A stretch of DNA of 64,000 bases from JANQIO01 sp043513815. Its GTDB lineage: Bacteria > Pseudomonadota > Gammaproteobacteria > Pseudomonadales > Halieaceae. The DNA lies in assembly GCA_043513815.1 (NCBI GenBank), contig CP121313.1, forward strand, positions 806,001 to 870,000, written 5' to 3'. The notes under the pieces were generated by a model. That model saw only the letters and a program-made list of their open reading frames with translations, was not told where the DNA came from and searched no databases. Below are positions 25,311-34,767 of the stretch, piece by piece (positions within the stretch are counted from its first letter, which is position 1; each line of letters begins with the position of its first letter). The position numbers and the translations under genes are program-made.

Positions 25311-26955
25311 GGCCTGTTTCTCCCAGCATGGCGTTGGTCGATGGGTCGAAGCGCTGGCCGGACCCACCGAGGGCAGCGTAGATTTCTGCGCCCATTTCCT
25401 TGCCCAGCTCTACGCCCCATTGGTCGAAAGAGTTGATTTCCCAGATGCGTCCGCTGCAGAAGGTCTTGTGCTCATACATGGCGAGAAGCGCTCCCAGGCT
25501 TGCAGGTGTCAGCTGATTACAGCTCAGCGTGGAGCTGGGGCGATTTCCGGGGATGACCAGATGGGGTGCCAGTGCAGCGGCCCTGACGGAATCAGTGCCA
25601 CGCTCCTCTAAAGAGCGCTGTGAGGCCTCCCTGTCGCGGCCTACCATCAGCGCGCGCATCTGGCTCAGCCCGTTGGCCAGCAGGCGGGACTTCCCTTCCA
25701 TTGCATCCTCGTCCCCGCCAGCGTCGCCGGTGATGACTACAAAATCCACGGGGCAGAGCACCGTGCCCTGATGGAGAAGCTGGTGGAAGGAGTGCTGCCC
25801 GTTGGTGCCGACGTCACCCCACAGTACGGGCGCGGTGGAGTAGCCCAGGGTCTCACCGCGGTGGTTCACCGCCTTGCCGTTGCTCTCCATAGAGAGTTGC
25901 TGCAGGAAGGCCGGTAGCTGGGCGAGATGCTGCTGGTAGGGAATGACAGCGTGGGTCTGGGCAGCCATGAAATTGACGTACCAGATCTCCAGCAGGCTCA
26001 GCCACAGGGGCATATTGTCGCCAGCGTCGGCGTTGCGGAAGTGTTCGTCCATGGCGTTTGCGCCGGCCAGTAACTCCTCGAAACGCGGCATGCCCACGGC
26101 GAAGGCAATGCTCCAGCCAATGGCCGACCACAGGGAATAGCGGCCTCCCACCCAGTCCCACATTGGCAGGATATTGGATTCCGGGATGCCAAAGTCGCGC
26201 GCTGCCTCCAGGTGGGTGCTTACCGCCAGGAAGTGCTGGGCGAGCCCGCCTTCAGGCACCCCGGCGTCCAGTATCCACTGTCGCGCGGTGCGGGCGTTGT
26301 AGAGAGTCTCTTCGGTGCGCAGGGTCTTGGAGCAGATAATGAACAGGGTGCGATGGGGGTCTAGCCCCTCCAGCACACTCGCCAGGTCGTCTGGATCAAC
26401 GTTGGCACAGAACCGCACCTCAATACCCGCCACCCGATAGGATCGCAGTGCCTCCACGACCATGCGCGGCCCCAGGTCTGAGCCGCCAATGCCAATATTG
26501 ACGATGGTTTTGATGGCTTCGCCGCGATGGCCCTTGTGACTGCCGTCGTGCACCCGTGATACCCAGTCGGCCATGCGTGCCTTGCAGTCCTGCACATCGG
26601 CAAACTCCTGCTCGAGACCGGCGGGCGCACTTTGTGCCCGCAACAGTGAATGTAACACCGGTCTCTGCTCGGTGTGATTGAGCGGTGTGCCCTCAAACAG
26701 CGCCGCGCGGTCCTCCAGCACGCCGGACGCCCCTGCCAGCTTGAGCAGGGATTGCGCGCTATCGTCCTGGAGCAGGTGACGAGAGAAGTCCAGACGCCAG
26801 CCCGCGGCCTGTACACCGAAGCGCTCGACCCTGTTCGGGTCTTCTTCGAGCTGGGAGACAATCGACAGGCTACGGTCCCGCTGTGCGAGGGATGCCAGTT
26901 GGTCGGCAATGGCCGGATGGGGGAACTGCGCCGTACCGGCGCCTTCTGCTTTCAT
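25303..26955 (-). CDS. pgi: Glucose-6-phosphate isomerase
   Basis: Pgi (550 aa, E. coli 549) interconverts glucose-6-phosphate and fructose-6-phosphate. Conserved blocks are TIVNIGIGGSDLGPRMVVEA near residue 138, WDWVGGRYSLWSAIG near residue 266, the catalytic GTNGQHSFHQLLHQG near residue 379 and the C-terminal FDQWGVELGKEMGAEIY. It lies upstream of and overlaps the nucleotide sugar dehydrogenase, linking central sugar phosphates to polysaccharide precursors. No defect is seen. Confidence 0.97.
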   Translation of the reverse strand: MKAEGAGTAQFPHPAIADQLASLAQRDRSLSIVSQLEEDPNRVERFGVQAAGWRLDFSRHLLQDDSAQSLLKLAGASGVLEDRAALFEGTPLNHTEQRPVLHSLLRAQSAPAGLEQEFADVQDCKARMADWVSRVHDGSHKGHRGEAIKTIVNIGIGGSDLGPRMVVEALRSYRVAGIEVRFCANVDPDDLASVLEGLDPHRTLFIICSKTLRTEETLYNARTARQWILDAGVPEGGLAQHFLAVSTHLEAARDFGIPESNILPMWDWVGGRYSLWSAIGWSIAFAVGMPRFEELLAGANAMDEHFRNADAGDNMPLWLSLLEIWYVNFMAAQTHAVIPYQQHLAQLPAFLQQLSMESNGKAVNHRGETLGYSTAPVLWGDVGTNGQHSFHQLLHQGTVLCPVDFVVITGDAGGDEDAMEGKSRLLANGLSQMRALMVGRDREASQRSLEERGTDSVRAAALAPHLVIPGNRPSSTLSCNQLTPASLGALLAMYEHKTFCSGRIWEINSFDQWGVELGKEMGAEIYAALGGSGQRFDPSTNAMLGETGHE

Positions 26956-27023
26956 TGCCGCTTCCCTGAGGGTTTTGCCGGAGTATAGGAAGCGCCTGTG
27001 ACCGGCGCAATCGAGGGCTCGGG

Positions 27024-28019
27024 TTAGTGGTCCCGTGCCAGGGCGAGATGCGCGATGGATGCCATGGCATCGCGGCAGTCATTGTCTGGCAGCATGTCGA
27101 GTGCGGCAAGGGCGCTGGCCTGGTAATCGCCTGCCAGGCTGCGGACAAAATCCAGCGAGCCATTGCGCTGCACGGCGGCCAGCACAGCTTCGATTTCCGT
27201 GGCATCCTTGTCGCGAATGGCGCGCGTGACCAGTCCTCGCTCGGCGTCGGTGCCGTGTTGCAGAACGTGGATTAGCGGCAGGGTGGGCTTGCCCTCGGAG
27301 AGATCATCACCCACGTTCTTGCCCATCACTGCCGGGTCGCCTTCGTAGTCCAGCACGTCATCGATCATCTGAAAGGCGATACCGACGTCACGGCCAAAGT
27401 CCGCCAGCGGCCGGCCGGTTTCTTCGAAGCGATCGCACAGGGCGCCGGCGCCGTAGCAGGCAGAAGCGAACAGAATGGCGGTCTTGCGCCGGATCACGTC
27501 CATGTAATCGCCCTGCCCGGTGGAGGGGTCGCCCGCACGAACCAGCTGCAGCACCTCGCCAGCGGCGATTTCGTTGGTGGTGTTGGCCATGTCGCGCATG
27601 ATGTCCATGTTGCCGATGGCCACCATCAGCTGAAAGGCACGCGAATACAGGAAGTCACCGACCAGAACGCTGGGCGCATTGCCGAATTCCGCATTTGCGG
27701 TGGGTCGACCGCGGCGCAGGGCAGAGATGTCGACGACGTCATCATGTAGCAGGGTGGCGGTATGGATGAACTCGACGACCGCCGCAAACTTGATGTGATC
27801 TTTACCCTGATAGCCGCAGCAACGGGCCGCCAGCAGGGCCAGTAGCGGCCTCAGGCGCTTGCCGCCAGCCTCTACGATGTAGTGCCCGATATTCTCTACC
27901 AGCCCTACGTCCGAGGCCAGATTGGCCACGATTAGCGCATTAACGGCCTCGATATCGTCGACGACAGGTGCGCGTATGGACTGGATGGGCGATTCGGGGG
28001 TTTTCGACGGTGCAAGCAT
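27024..28019 (-). CDS. ispB: Octaprenyl diphosphate synthase
   Basis: This polyprenyl synthase (331 aa) makes the ubiquinone side chain. The first aspartate-rich motif is in ATLLHDDVVDISALRRGRPT and the second in FQMIDDVLDYEGDPA. I start at the ATG at 28019 (MLAPSKTPESP), near the E. coli length of 323 aa; an upstream extension to 28130 looks non-coding. It is divergent from rplU, the conserved ispB/rplU-rpmA arrangement. Confidence 0.94.
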   Translation of the reverse strand: MLAPSKTPESPIQSIRAPVVDDIEAVNALIVANLASDVGLVENIGHYIVEAGGKRLRPLLALLAARCCGYQGKDHIKFAAVVEFIHTATLLHDDVVDISALRRGRPTANAEFGNAPSVLVGDFLYSRAFQLMVAIGNMDIMRDMANTTNEIAAGEVLQLVRAGDPSTGQGDYMDVIRRKTAILFASACYGAGALCDRFEETGRPLADFGRDVGIAFQMIDDVLDYEGDPAVMGKNVGDDLSEGKPTLPLIHVLQHGTDAERGLVTRAIRDKDATEIEAVLAAVQRNGSLDFVRSLAGDYQASALAALDMLPDNDCRDAMASIAHLALARDH

Positions 28020-28281
28020 GGGGCAGATCCAACTAATGAGCTGCGTAATATAGTGGTTCGTCAGGCATTGTGACATATGGAACAGACGCTTGCCTGCCCC
28101 GCCCAAAACCAGTAAACTCGCCGCCCTCAAGTGCCCCGGCCGGACCGTGGCCGCTTGATTTGGCAGCTTGCCTGCCAGCAGTTGGAAATACCCAGTGCCG
28201 AGCTCTGCCCCCGTTCCGCGGTTTCGACCGCCAGTGACGGGTCATCCCGAACAGCGAGACGGCGAACTAGAGGAAGCAATA

Positions 28282-28593
28282 ATGTACGCAGTAATTGAGA
28301 GCGGTGGCAAGCAACACCGCGTTAAAGAGGGCGAAACCCTCAAGCTGGAAAAAATTGAAGCGCCTACTGGAGACAGCATCGAGTTCGATCGCGTGCTCAT
28401 GGTAGGCAACGGCGAGGACGTGAAGATCGGTACGCCGCTGGTTGACGGTGGCAAGGTTACTGCTGAAGTGGTATCCCACGGCCGTCACGAGAAAGTGAAA
28501 ATCATCAAATTTAACCGCCGCAAGCACCACCGCAAGCAGGCGGGTCACCGTCAGTGGTACACAGAGGTCAAGATCACCGGCATTAACGGTTGA
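28282..28593 (+). CDS. rplU: 50S ribosomal protein L21
   Basis: L21 (103 aa, the E. coli length) starts at the ATG at 28282 with MYAVIESGGKQHRVKEGETL, preceded by AGAGGAAG. The C-terminal KIIKFNRRKHHRKQAGHRQW block is diagnostic. A longer open frame starting at 28168 is not supported. rpmA follows after 35 bp. Confidence 0.97.
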   Translation: MYAVIESGGKQHRVKEGETLKLEKIEAPTGDSIEFDRVLMVGNGEDVKIGTPLVDGGKVTAEVVSHGRHEKVKIIKFNRRKHHRKQAGHRQWYTEVKITGING

Positions 28594-28628
28594 TCGGCAG
28601 GCTGACCCAAGAGATTAGGAGATAGACA

Positions 28629-28886
28629 ATGGCTCATAAAAAAGCAGGCGGTAGTACTCGTAACGGACGCGATTCCGAAAGCAAACGCCTCGGCGTGAAG
28701 CGCTTCGGCGGTCAAGTGGTCAAGGCCGGCAACATCCTGGTTCGCCAGCGCGGCACGCGTATTCACCCCGGCGTCAACGTGGGTTGCGGTAAGGACCACA
28801 CCTTGTTCGCCACCAGCGACGGCGTTGTGCAGTTCGTGACTCGCGGTCCTGAAAAGCGCAAGTACGTACAGGTCGTCAGCGCCTGA
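28629..28886 (+). CDS. rpmA: 50S ribosomal protein L27
   Basis: L27 (85 aa) reaches into the peptidyl transferase centre with its N-terminus. It reads MAHKKAGGSTRNGRDSESKR, and GGQVVKAGNILVRQRGTR follows. There is no cleavable N-terminal extension of the Firmicutes type. It forms an operon with rplU and is followed by a strong terminator at 28926-28949. Confidence 0.98.
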   Translation: MAHKKAGGSTRNGRDSESKRLGVKRFGGQVVKAGNILVRQRGTRIHPGVNVGCGKDHTLFATSDGVVQFVTRGPEKRKYVQVVSA

Positions 28887-28925
28887 GACCCGCTTCGGCC
28901 CGCGGGCCGATAGCCACGAATCGAG

Positions 28926-28949
28926 AAAGGGGCCGTCGGCCCCTTTTTT
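28926..28949 (+). terminator. Rho-independent terminator after rpmA
   Basis: Arms AAAGGGGCC and GGCCCCTTT with a 3-nt loop are followed by further T residues. It lies 40 bp after rpmA and 58 bp before obgE. It probably ends, or partly attenuates, the rplU-rpmA transcript before obgE. Confidence 0.9.
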
Positions 28950-29006
28950 ATTGGGTGTCCGTACCGGGCGCCAGGGAGTTGGGCCAAGCGAGCCCGGGAT
29001 AGCAGC

Positions 29007-30203
29007 ATGAAATTCGTCGATGAAACAGCAATCAGCGTGCAAGCCGGCAAGGGCGGTAACGGTTGCCTGAGCTTTCGCCGCGAAAAGTACATTGCCAAGG
29101 GCGGCCCCGACGGCGGTGATGGTGGTGACGGCGGCAGCGTCTACCTGGAGGCGGACAGCGCCCTCAACACACTTATCGACTTTCGCTACGTGCGCCACTA
29201 CGCGGCGCAAAACGGTGAGTCCGGCAAGGGCCGTAACTGCACCGGCAAGGGTGGCGAAGACCTGGTCCTAAGGGTGCCTGAAGGCACCACGGTGCTTGAT
29301 GAAGACAGTGGCGAAGTGCTGGGAGACCTGTCCGAGGCCGGACAGCGACTGCTGGTAGCACGGGGCGGCTTCCACGGCCTGGGTAACACCCGCTTCAAGT
29401 CCTCGACCAACCGGGCACCGCGGCAGACTACCCCGGGCACCGAAGGGGAGCGCCGCAATCTCAAGCTGGAGCTCAAAGTGCTGGCTGATGTGGGGCTGCT
29501 GGGGCTGCCCAATGCTGGCAAGTCCACCCTGATCAGGGCTATTTCCTCCGCCAAGCCCAAGGTGGCGAATTACCCCTTCACAACACTGGTGCCCAATCTG
29601 GGGGTGGTGAAAGTGCAGGCTCACCGCAGCTTTGTGGTGGCCGACATACCCGGGTTGATCGAGGGCGCTTCTGACGGTGCCGGTCTCGGCATCCGCTTTT
29701 TACGCCACCTGACCCGCAATCGTATTTTGCTGCATCTTGTCGACGTCGCCCCCTTTGATGGCAGCAATCCCGTCGACAACGCCCTGGCGATCAGTCGAGA
29801 GCTGGAGCGTTTCAGCCCCGCCCTGGCGGCCCGGGAACGCTGGCTGGTGCTCAACAAGACCGACCTCATCGATGGCGAGCAACTGGCCGCTGTGCGCAGC
29901 GACGTGCTGGCGGCGCTGGACTGGTCGGGGCCGGTCTACGAAATTGCTGCGATCTCCGGCACCGGCACGGATGTACTGTGCGGTGACCTGATGACCCGCC
30001 TTGAGGAGCTGCGATCCCTGGAGGCCGAAGATCCGGAAGCCGCCGCGGCTGAGCGCGAGCGTCAACTCGCGCTGCAGGCGGAAGCCAGGGAGCGTATTGC
30101 CGAGCTACGGCGCCAACGCAGCGCCAGCCCCGACAGTGCCGACGACGAAAATGACGACTTCGATGACGATGACTACGACGTGGACGTCGAGTATGTCCCC
30201 TGA
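29007..30203 (+). CDS. obgE: GTPase ObgE/CgtA
   Basis: ObgE (398 aa) is a ribosome-associated GTPase involved in 50S assembly and stress responses. The glycine-rich Obg domain (residues 1-158) begins MKFVDETAISVQAGKGGNGC. The G domain has the G1 loop GLPNAGKST and G3 DIPGLIEGASDGAGLG. The C-terminus is strongly acidic (DDENDDFDDDDYDVDVEY), as in other proteobacteria. Its last 11 bp overlap proB, so the two are probably co-transcribed. Confidence 0.97.
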   Translation: MKFVDETAISVQAGKGGNGCLSFRREKYIAKGGPDGGDGGDGGSVYLEADSALNTLIDFRYVRHYAAQNGESGKGRNCTGKGGEDLVLRVPEGTTVLDEDSGEVLGDLSEAGQRLLVARGGFHGLGNTRFKSSTNRAPRQTTPGTEGERRNLKLELKVLADVGLLGLPNAGKSTLIRAISSAKPKVANYPFTTLVPNLGVVKVQAHRSFVVADIPGLIEGASDGAGLGIRFLRHLTRNRILLHLVDVAPFDGSNPVDNALAISRELERFSPALAARERWLVLNKTDLIDGEQLAAVRSDVLAALDWSGPVYEIAAISGTGTDVLCGDLMTRLEELRSLEAEDPEAAAAERERQLALQAEARERIAELRRQRSASPDSADDENDDFDDDDYDVDVEYVP

Positions 30204-31326
30204 GGCGTCCCGGGATACGCTGTGTGGCGCCCGGCGTTGGGTGATAAAGGTCGGCAGCGCGCTGCTGACAGATGACGGCCGCGGCCTGGACCAGCAGATG
30301 ATTGCCGAGCTGGCGGCCGGCATGGCGGGCCTGCGGGCAGCCGGTCGGGAAGTCGTATTGGTATCCAGCGGGGCGGTGGCGGCGGGAATGCTGCGGCTGG
30401 GCTGGGACACCAGGCCCCATGAACTGCACAAGCTGCAGGCCGCCGCCGCGGTGGGCCAGATGGGCCTGGTGCAGCGCTACGAATCCGCTTTCCAGAACTA
30501 CGACTTGCAGACTGCCCAGGTGCTGCTGGGACACGACGATATTTCCGCCCGGGACCGCTATCTCAACGCGCGCAGTACGCTGACCACGCTGCTGGACCTG
30601 GGTGTTATCCCGGTGGTGAATGAGAACGATACAGTGGTCACCGATGAGATCCGGTTCGGTGACAACGACACGCTGGCGGCCATGGTGGCAAATTTGATTG
30701 ATGCCGATGTGTTGCTGATTCTTACCGACCAGGAAGGCCTCTTCAGCAGTGACCCACGCCAGAATGCCGGTGCCGAGCTGGTGGCTGAAGCCGCAGCCAA
30801 TGATGACAGCCTGGAAGCCATGGCGGGCAGTGGCGGTAGACTGGGTCGCGGCGGCATGCTCACCAAGGTACGTGCGGCGAAGCTGGCAGCGCGTTCCGGC
30901 ACCCAGACCGTAATTGCGCATGGCAAGACCACCGGTGTGATGAAGCGTCTCGCCGAGGGCGAGCGTCTGGGTACCCTGCTGACGGCGGGCCAGGCCCCGG
31001 TTGCCGCCCGCAAACAGTGGCTGGCGGGCCTGGTGCGGACATCCGGCACACTGGTGCTGGATGATGGTGCAGTTGATGTGCTGCGCACATCCGGGCGCAG
31101 CCTGCTGCCGGTGGGCGTCAAATCCGCCCGCGGTGACTTTGTGCGGGGGGATCTGGTGATTTGTGTCGATGCCCGAGGGCAGGAGGTTGCTCGCGGCCTG
31201 GTCAATTACAACCTGGACGAAACGCTAAGACTCCTTGGTCAAGCCTCCAGCCAGATCGAGGCCCTGCTGGGTTACCAGGGTGACCCGGAGCTGATACACC
31301 GGGACAACCTGGTAGTTGGTGCCTGA
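30193..31326 (+). CDS. proB: Glutamate 5-kinase
   Basis: ProB (377 aa) catalyses the first step of proline synthesis. I start at the ATG at 30193 (MSPEASRDTLCGARRW), inside the obgE end. The kinase domain shows VIKVGSALLTDDG and EVVLVSSGAVAAGM, then VVNENDTVVTDEIRFGDNDT. The C-terminal PUA domain starts around residue 275. It ends IHRDNLVVGA, as ProB proteins do, so the gene itself is complete. Its 3' end overlaps the out-of-frame tail of the truncated ilvC, which is abnormal. Confidence 0.95.
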   Translation: MSPEASRDTLCGARRWVIKVGSALLTDDGRGLDQQMIAELAAGMAGLRAAGREVVLVSSGAVAAGMLRLGWDTRPHELHKLQAAAAVGQMGLVQRYESAFQNYDLQTAQVLLGHDDISARDRYLNARSTLTTLLDLGVIPVVNENDTVVTDEIRFGDNDTLAAMVANLIDADVLLILTDQEGLFSSDPRQNAGAELVAEAAANDDSLEAMAGSGGRLGRGGMLTKVRAAKLAARSGTQTVIAHGKTTGVMKRLAEGERLGTLLTAGQAPVAARKQWLAGLVRTSGTLVLDDGAVDVLRTSGRSLLPVGVKSARGDFVRGDLVICVDARGQEVARGLVNYNLDETLRLLGQASSQIEALLGYQGDPELIHRDNLVVGA

Positions 31327-32591
31327 CTCCCATATTCAGCGGTATCAGAAATAACCACATTCATTTCATAAAGACGTTTGCGCGCAATGGTATTGGCAAT
31401 CAACGGCGTCTCATGCAGCGACTCGTAGTATGCCGACTCGGCCTTGATGCCAGCGGCTACCATGACCTCAAAGGCAAGCTCCACGCCAGCCTTGCACATG
31501 GCGATCAGCAGGATGCCGTGATCGTAGTACTCCTGTTCGGGGATTTCCTGGTCGGTGTTGACGGCATTTTCAAAGGCGGTCTCCTGGGTAGCGGCGCGCC
31601 AGGCCAGCAGGTTGGCGTCGCCATTGGCCCAGTCTTCCATCATGGTGCCTGAGAACTCGCCGCTCATGATGTCGTCCTGGTGCCTTTCGTACAGCGGCCG
31701 CATGATCTGCTTGAGCTCTTCCGCCAGGTAGAAGGCCCGGACCTTGGCCGGGTTGTTGAGTCGATCCATCATGTTAGTGATGCCGCCGTGCTTGAGGCCC
31801 TCGGTCACCGTCTCCCAGCCGTACTGAATGAGCTTTGATGCATAGCCCGGCTCAATGCCTTTTTCCACCATCTTGTCGAAGCAGAGGATCGCGCCGGTCT
31901 GCAGCATGCCGCAGAGGATGGTCTGCTCGCCCATCAGGTCGGATTTCACCTCGGCAATGGGCGAGGATTCCAGCACGCCGGCCCGGTCACCGCCGGTGCC
32001 GGATGCCAGCGCCTTGGCGATGTCGAGGCCATCGCCATTGGGGTCGTTCTCAGTGTGTACGGCAATGAGTGTCGGCACTCCGAAGCCGCGTTTGTACTCT
32101 TCGCGCACCTCGGTGCCCGGGCACTTGGGACACATCATCACCACGGTAATATCCGGGCGAATCTGCATGCCTTCCTCCACCAGGTTGAAACCATGGGCGT
32201 AGTCCAGGCAGGCGCCATCCTTCATCAGCGGCATGACCGCTTCCACCACACTGGTGTGCTGCTTGTCCGGCGTCAGGTTCATGACCACGTCGGCGGTGGG
32301 GATCAGTTCCTCATAGGTGCCTACCGGGAAGCCGTTCTCAGTGGCGTTCTTCCAGGACTGGCGCTGTTCTTCGATGGCTTCCTTGCGCAGGGTGTAGGCC
32401 ACATCCAGGCCGCTGTCGCGCAGGTTGAGGCCCTGGTTGAGGCCCTGGGAACCGCAGCCCACAATCACGATTTTTTTACCCTTGAGCTTGGCCACGCCAT
32501 CGGTGAATTCGGAGCGGTCCATGAAGCGGCACTTGCCAAGTTGCTCGATCTGCAGGCGCAGGGGCAGCGAGTTGAAGTAGTTCTGGCCCAT
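31272..32591 (-). pseudogene. ilvC: Ketol-acid reductoisomerase (class II), C-terminus missing
   Basis: IlvC performs the second common step of valine and isoleucine synthesis. It starts MGQNYFNSLPLRLQIEQLGK, with the NADPH-binding KKIVIVGCGSQGLNQGLNLR. It is of the long, E. coli type (491 aa). It follows the family up to MNVVISDTAEYG (about residue 421, near 31340), then continues with 18 unrelated residues and a stop inside proB. About 70 C-terminal residues of the duplicated knotted domain are missing, together with any proB-ilvC spacer. Nothing else is eroded, so a recent deletion or misjoin is likely. Confidence 0.9.
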
Positions 32592-32675
32592 TGGGTCTCT
32601 CCGGGGTCTTTGACAGGGGCGGCTACTGTAGCGCGGCTACCATTTTGCGTAAAACGATATAAACTGAATACTGTA

Positions 32676-32690
32676 TTGCAATAAACGCAA
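32676..32690. promoter_or_regulatory. Candidate LysR-type (IlvY) operator between ilvC and ilvY
   Basis: TTGCAATAAACGCAA is an interrupted palindrome (TTGC-N7-GCAA) fitting the T-N11-A rule of LysR operators. It lies in the 109-bp divergent gap, 10 bp before the ilvY start. IlvY represses itself and activates ilvC in E. coli; a role for this site is inferred. Confidence 0.5.
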
Positions 32691-32700
32691 CATAAAGCTC

Positions 32701-33594
32701 ATGGATATTCGCACTCTGCAGCTGTTCCTGCACCTCGCCGACAGCCTCAGCTTCAGCCGCACGGCGGAGCAGAAACATCTGAGCCTTTCTGCCGTCAGCC
32801 GTAGCGTGCAGCGCATGGAAGCCGAGCTGGGTCGCCAGCTGTTTGAGCGCGACCGCCGTCAGGTGCGGCTGACCGAGGCGGGAGAGAGATTCCAGGCCTA
32901 CGCCCGACAGACTGTCGATGAGTGGCAGCGCATGACGGGAGATTTGCGCCTGGACCTGGATGCCCTGCGCGGTGAGGTGAGCGTCTATTGTTCGGTCACG
33001 GCCAGCTACAGCGTGTTGTCCCCGATACTGGAGACATTCCGGTCAGACCAGCCGGGCATAGACATCATGCTGCACACCGGTGATCAGGCAGATGCTGTTA
33101 ACCGCATTCACCAGGGCCAGGAAGACATTGCCGTGGCCGCCCGGCCGGATCGGCTGCCGGGCAAGCTGGACTTTCTGACGCTGATGCACTCGGAGCTGGT
33201 GTTTATCGGCCCTGCCTTTGACTGCAGTATTCGGACGCAGTTGAACAAGCCCTACCGGTGGCAGGATATTCCTTTCATCATCGCCGAGCGCGGCCTCAGC
33301 AAGCAGCGGGTGGAGGCCTGGTTTCGAGCCCTGGGCAGCAAGCCGCGCATCTACGCCCAGGTGGCGGGCCACGAGGCCATCGCCTCGATGGTGGCATTGG
33401 GGCTGGGGGTGGGAGCGGTCCCAAGGCTGGTGCTGGATAACTTCACCTATCGCGATCGCCTGGAGGTGCTGCCGCTGGAGGAGCCGCTGGGTGCGTTCCC
33501 CGTGGGGTTGTGCGCTTTGCGGCAGCGACGGGACAACCCATTGGTCGCAGCATTCTGGCAGGCCGCGAGACGTTCGTATCCCGGCGCTAAGTGA
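32701..33594 (+). CDS. ilvY: LysR-type transcriptional activator of ilvC
   Basis: This 297-aa regulator has the N-terminal helix-turn-helix MDIRTLQLFLHLADSLSFSR followed by AVSRSVQRMEAELGRQLFER. The effector-binding domain starts near residue 95 (VSVYCSVTASYSVLSPILET). Its divergent position next to ilvC identifies it as IlvY, which responds to acetolactate or acetohydroxybutyrate in E. coli. The C-terminal domain looks complete. Confidence 0.92.
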   Translation: MDIRTLQLFLHLADSLSFSRTAEQKHLSLSAVSRSVQRMEAELGRQLFERDRRQVRLTEAGERFQAYARQTVDEWQRMTGDLRLDLDALRGEVSVYCSVTASYSVLSPILETFRSDQPGIDIMLHTGDQADAVNRIHQGQEDIAVAARPDRLPGKLDFLTLMHSELVFIGPAFDCSIRTQLNKPYRWQDIPFIIAERGLSKQRVEAWFRALGSKPRIYAQVAGHEAIASMVALGLGVGAVPRLVLDNFTYRDRLEVLPLEEPLGAFPVGLCALRQRRDNPLVAAFWQAARRSYPGAK

Positions 33595-33608
33595 TATGAT
33601 TGGCGATT

Positions 33609-34478
33609 ATGGCAAACGAACAGAACAAATCAGCAAAGCCGGTAGATATCTCTGAGGAGAAAGCCGCGCCAGAGGCGAATCTCGACAAGACCTTTGGTCT
33701 GGACATTGAGCGGCTTGTCGATGAGCACGAAGAAGAGGTCTCGGAAGGCGGCAAGACGACTCGCCGCCAGGGCATCTATCTGCTGCCCAACCTGTTTACC
33801 ACGGGCGCGCTGTTTGCCGGCTTTTACGCCATCATTGCCAGCATGCGCGGCGATTTCGAGGCGGCGGCGATCGCGATCTTCTTCGCCATGCTGTTTGACG
33901 GTCTCGACGGACGTATTGCGCGCCTGACCAATGCGTCCAGCAAATTTGGCGCCGAGTACGACAGCCTGTCGGATATGGTGTCTTTCGGTGTCGCGCCGGC
34001 CCTGGTGGTCTATAGCTGGGGGCTTTCCGAACTGGGGAAGTTCGGCTGGTCAGTGGCATTCATTTACGCGGCCTGCGCAGCGTTGCGCCTGGCGCGGTTC
34101 AATACCCAGATCGAAGTTGCGGACAAGGCCTGGTTTACCGGTCTTGCCAGTCCTCCCGCGGCGGCGGCGATCGCGGCCACCGTCTGGGTCTGTAATGACA
34201 GTGGCCTGGTGGGTGCTGCGATTCCCGGGGAGATAGCCGTGTTGGTGGCCGTACTGACGGCCCTGGTCGGTTTCCTGATGATTGCCAACGTGCCTTACTA
34301 CAGCTTCAAGGATCTGGACCAGGGTGGTCGAGTACCCTTCGCGGTCATCATCGGCATTGTCATGATCTTCAGCCTGGTGACCCTCGACCCGCCCCGTGTG
34401 CTGTTAACCGCGGCTCTTTTATATGCAGCTTCGGGCCCGCTCATGTTGTTGCGGGGCAAGGCAAAGCAAGCGCCTTGA
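33609..34478 (+). CDS. pssA: CDP-diacylglycerol-serine O-phosphatidyltransferase
   Basis: This membrane enzyme (289 aa) makes phosphatidylserine, the precursor of phosphatidylethanolamine. The CDP-alcohol phosphotransferase motif is in LFDGLDGRIARLTNASSKFG followed by AEYDSLSD (D..DG..AR........G...D...D). About eight hydrophobic segments follow residue 60. The first ~55 residues are a hydrophilic, acidic extension. The ATG at 33609 is used; a TTG three codons earlier is possible. It is of the multi-span Bacillus/Pseudomonas type, not the E. coli peripheral type. Confidence 0.93.
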   Translation: MANEQNKSAKPVDISEEKAAPEANLDKTFGLDIERLVDEHEEEVSEGGKTTRRQGIYLLPNLFTTGALFAGFYAIIASMRGDFEAAAIAIFFAMLFDGLDGRIARLTNASSKFGAEYDSLSDMVSFGVAPALVVYSWGLSELGKFGWSVAFIYAACAALRLARFNTQIEVADKAWFTGLASPPAAAAIAATVWVCNDSGLVGAAIPGEIAVLVAVLTALVGFLMIANVPYYSFKDLDQGGRVPFAVIIGIVMIFSLVTLDPPRVLLTAALLYAASGPLMLLRGKAKQAP

Positions 34479-34587
34479 CGTCCACGGGCCTGCGACTTCC
34501 GAGAGGCAGCGCTGGTCATTTTTTAGGCGATCACGCCCGCCGGTTATAGCGCGGCCAATTAATTAGAATATTTCCTTCCAGAGGGGC

Positions 34588-34615
34588 TTGCGGGGCATCC
34601 CTTTCTGCGTATAAT
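34588..34615 (+). promoter_or_regulatory. Predicted rrn promoter
   Basis: TTGCGG (34588-34593) and a perfect TATAAT (34610-34615) are separated by 16 bp. The following discriminator is GC-rich (GCGCCTCCTC), typical of stringently controlled rRNA promoters. An A/T-rich stretch (AATTAATTAGAATATTT) just upstream could be an UP element. The 34479-34920 gap otherwise holds only the rrn leader. Confidence 0.85.
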
Positions 34616-34726
34616 GCGCCTCCTCGGTTCGGGGGGAGTCCTCCGGAACTTATCCAGAAGCAGTACTTGGAAAGTTCCAGAAGGATAGCAGTCCCGGGCC
34701 TTTCTGCGGTCCACAGCGAGCGCAGA

Positions 34727-34738
34727 GTTGTTTAACAA
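34727..34738 (+). promoter_or_regulatory. boxA-like antitermination site in the 16S leader
   Basis: GTTGTTTAACAA resembles the boxA consensus TGCTCTTTAACA recognised by NusB/NusE. It lies about 110 nt after the rrn promoter and before the 16S processing stem. Confidence 0.65.
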
Positions 34739-34739
34739 G

Positions 34740-34767
34740 AAGATAAAGACAGATGTGTGGGCACTTT
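34740..34767 (+). other. 5' arm of the 16S RNase III processing stem
   Basis: This 28-nt leader segment pairs with 36474-36501 downstream of 16S, with only a few mismatches (AAGATAAAGACAGATGTGTG here). Such stems flanking 16S are cut by RNase III in E. coli. Confidence 0.75.

Noticed and set aside
29866..30921. A 351-codon minus-strand frame opposite obgE and proB.
   Set aside because: Both plus-strand genes are certain; the product is low-complexity and Arg/His-rich.
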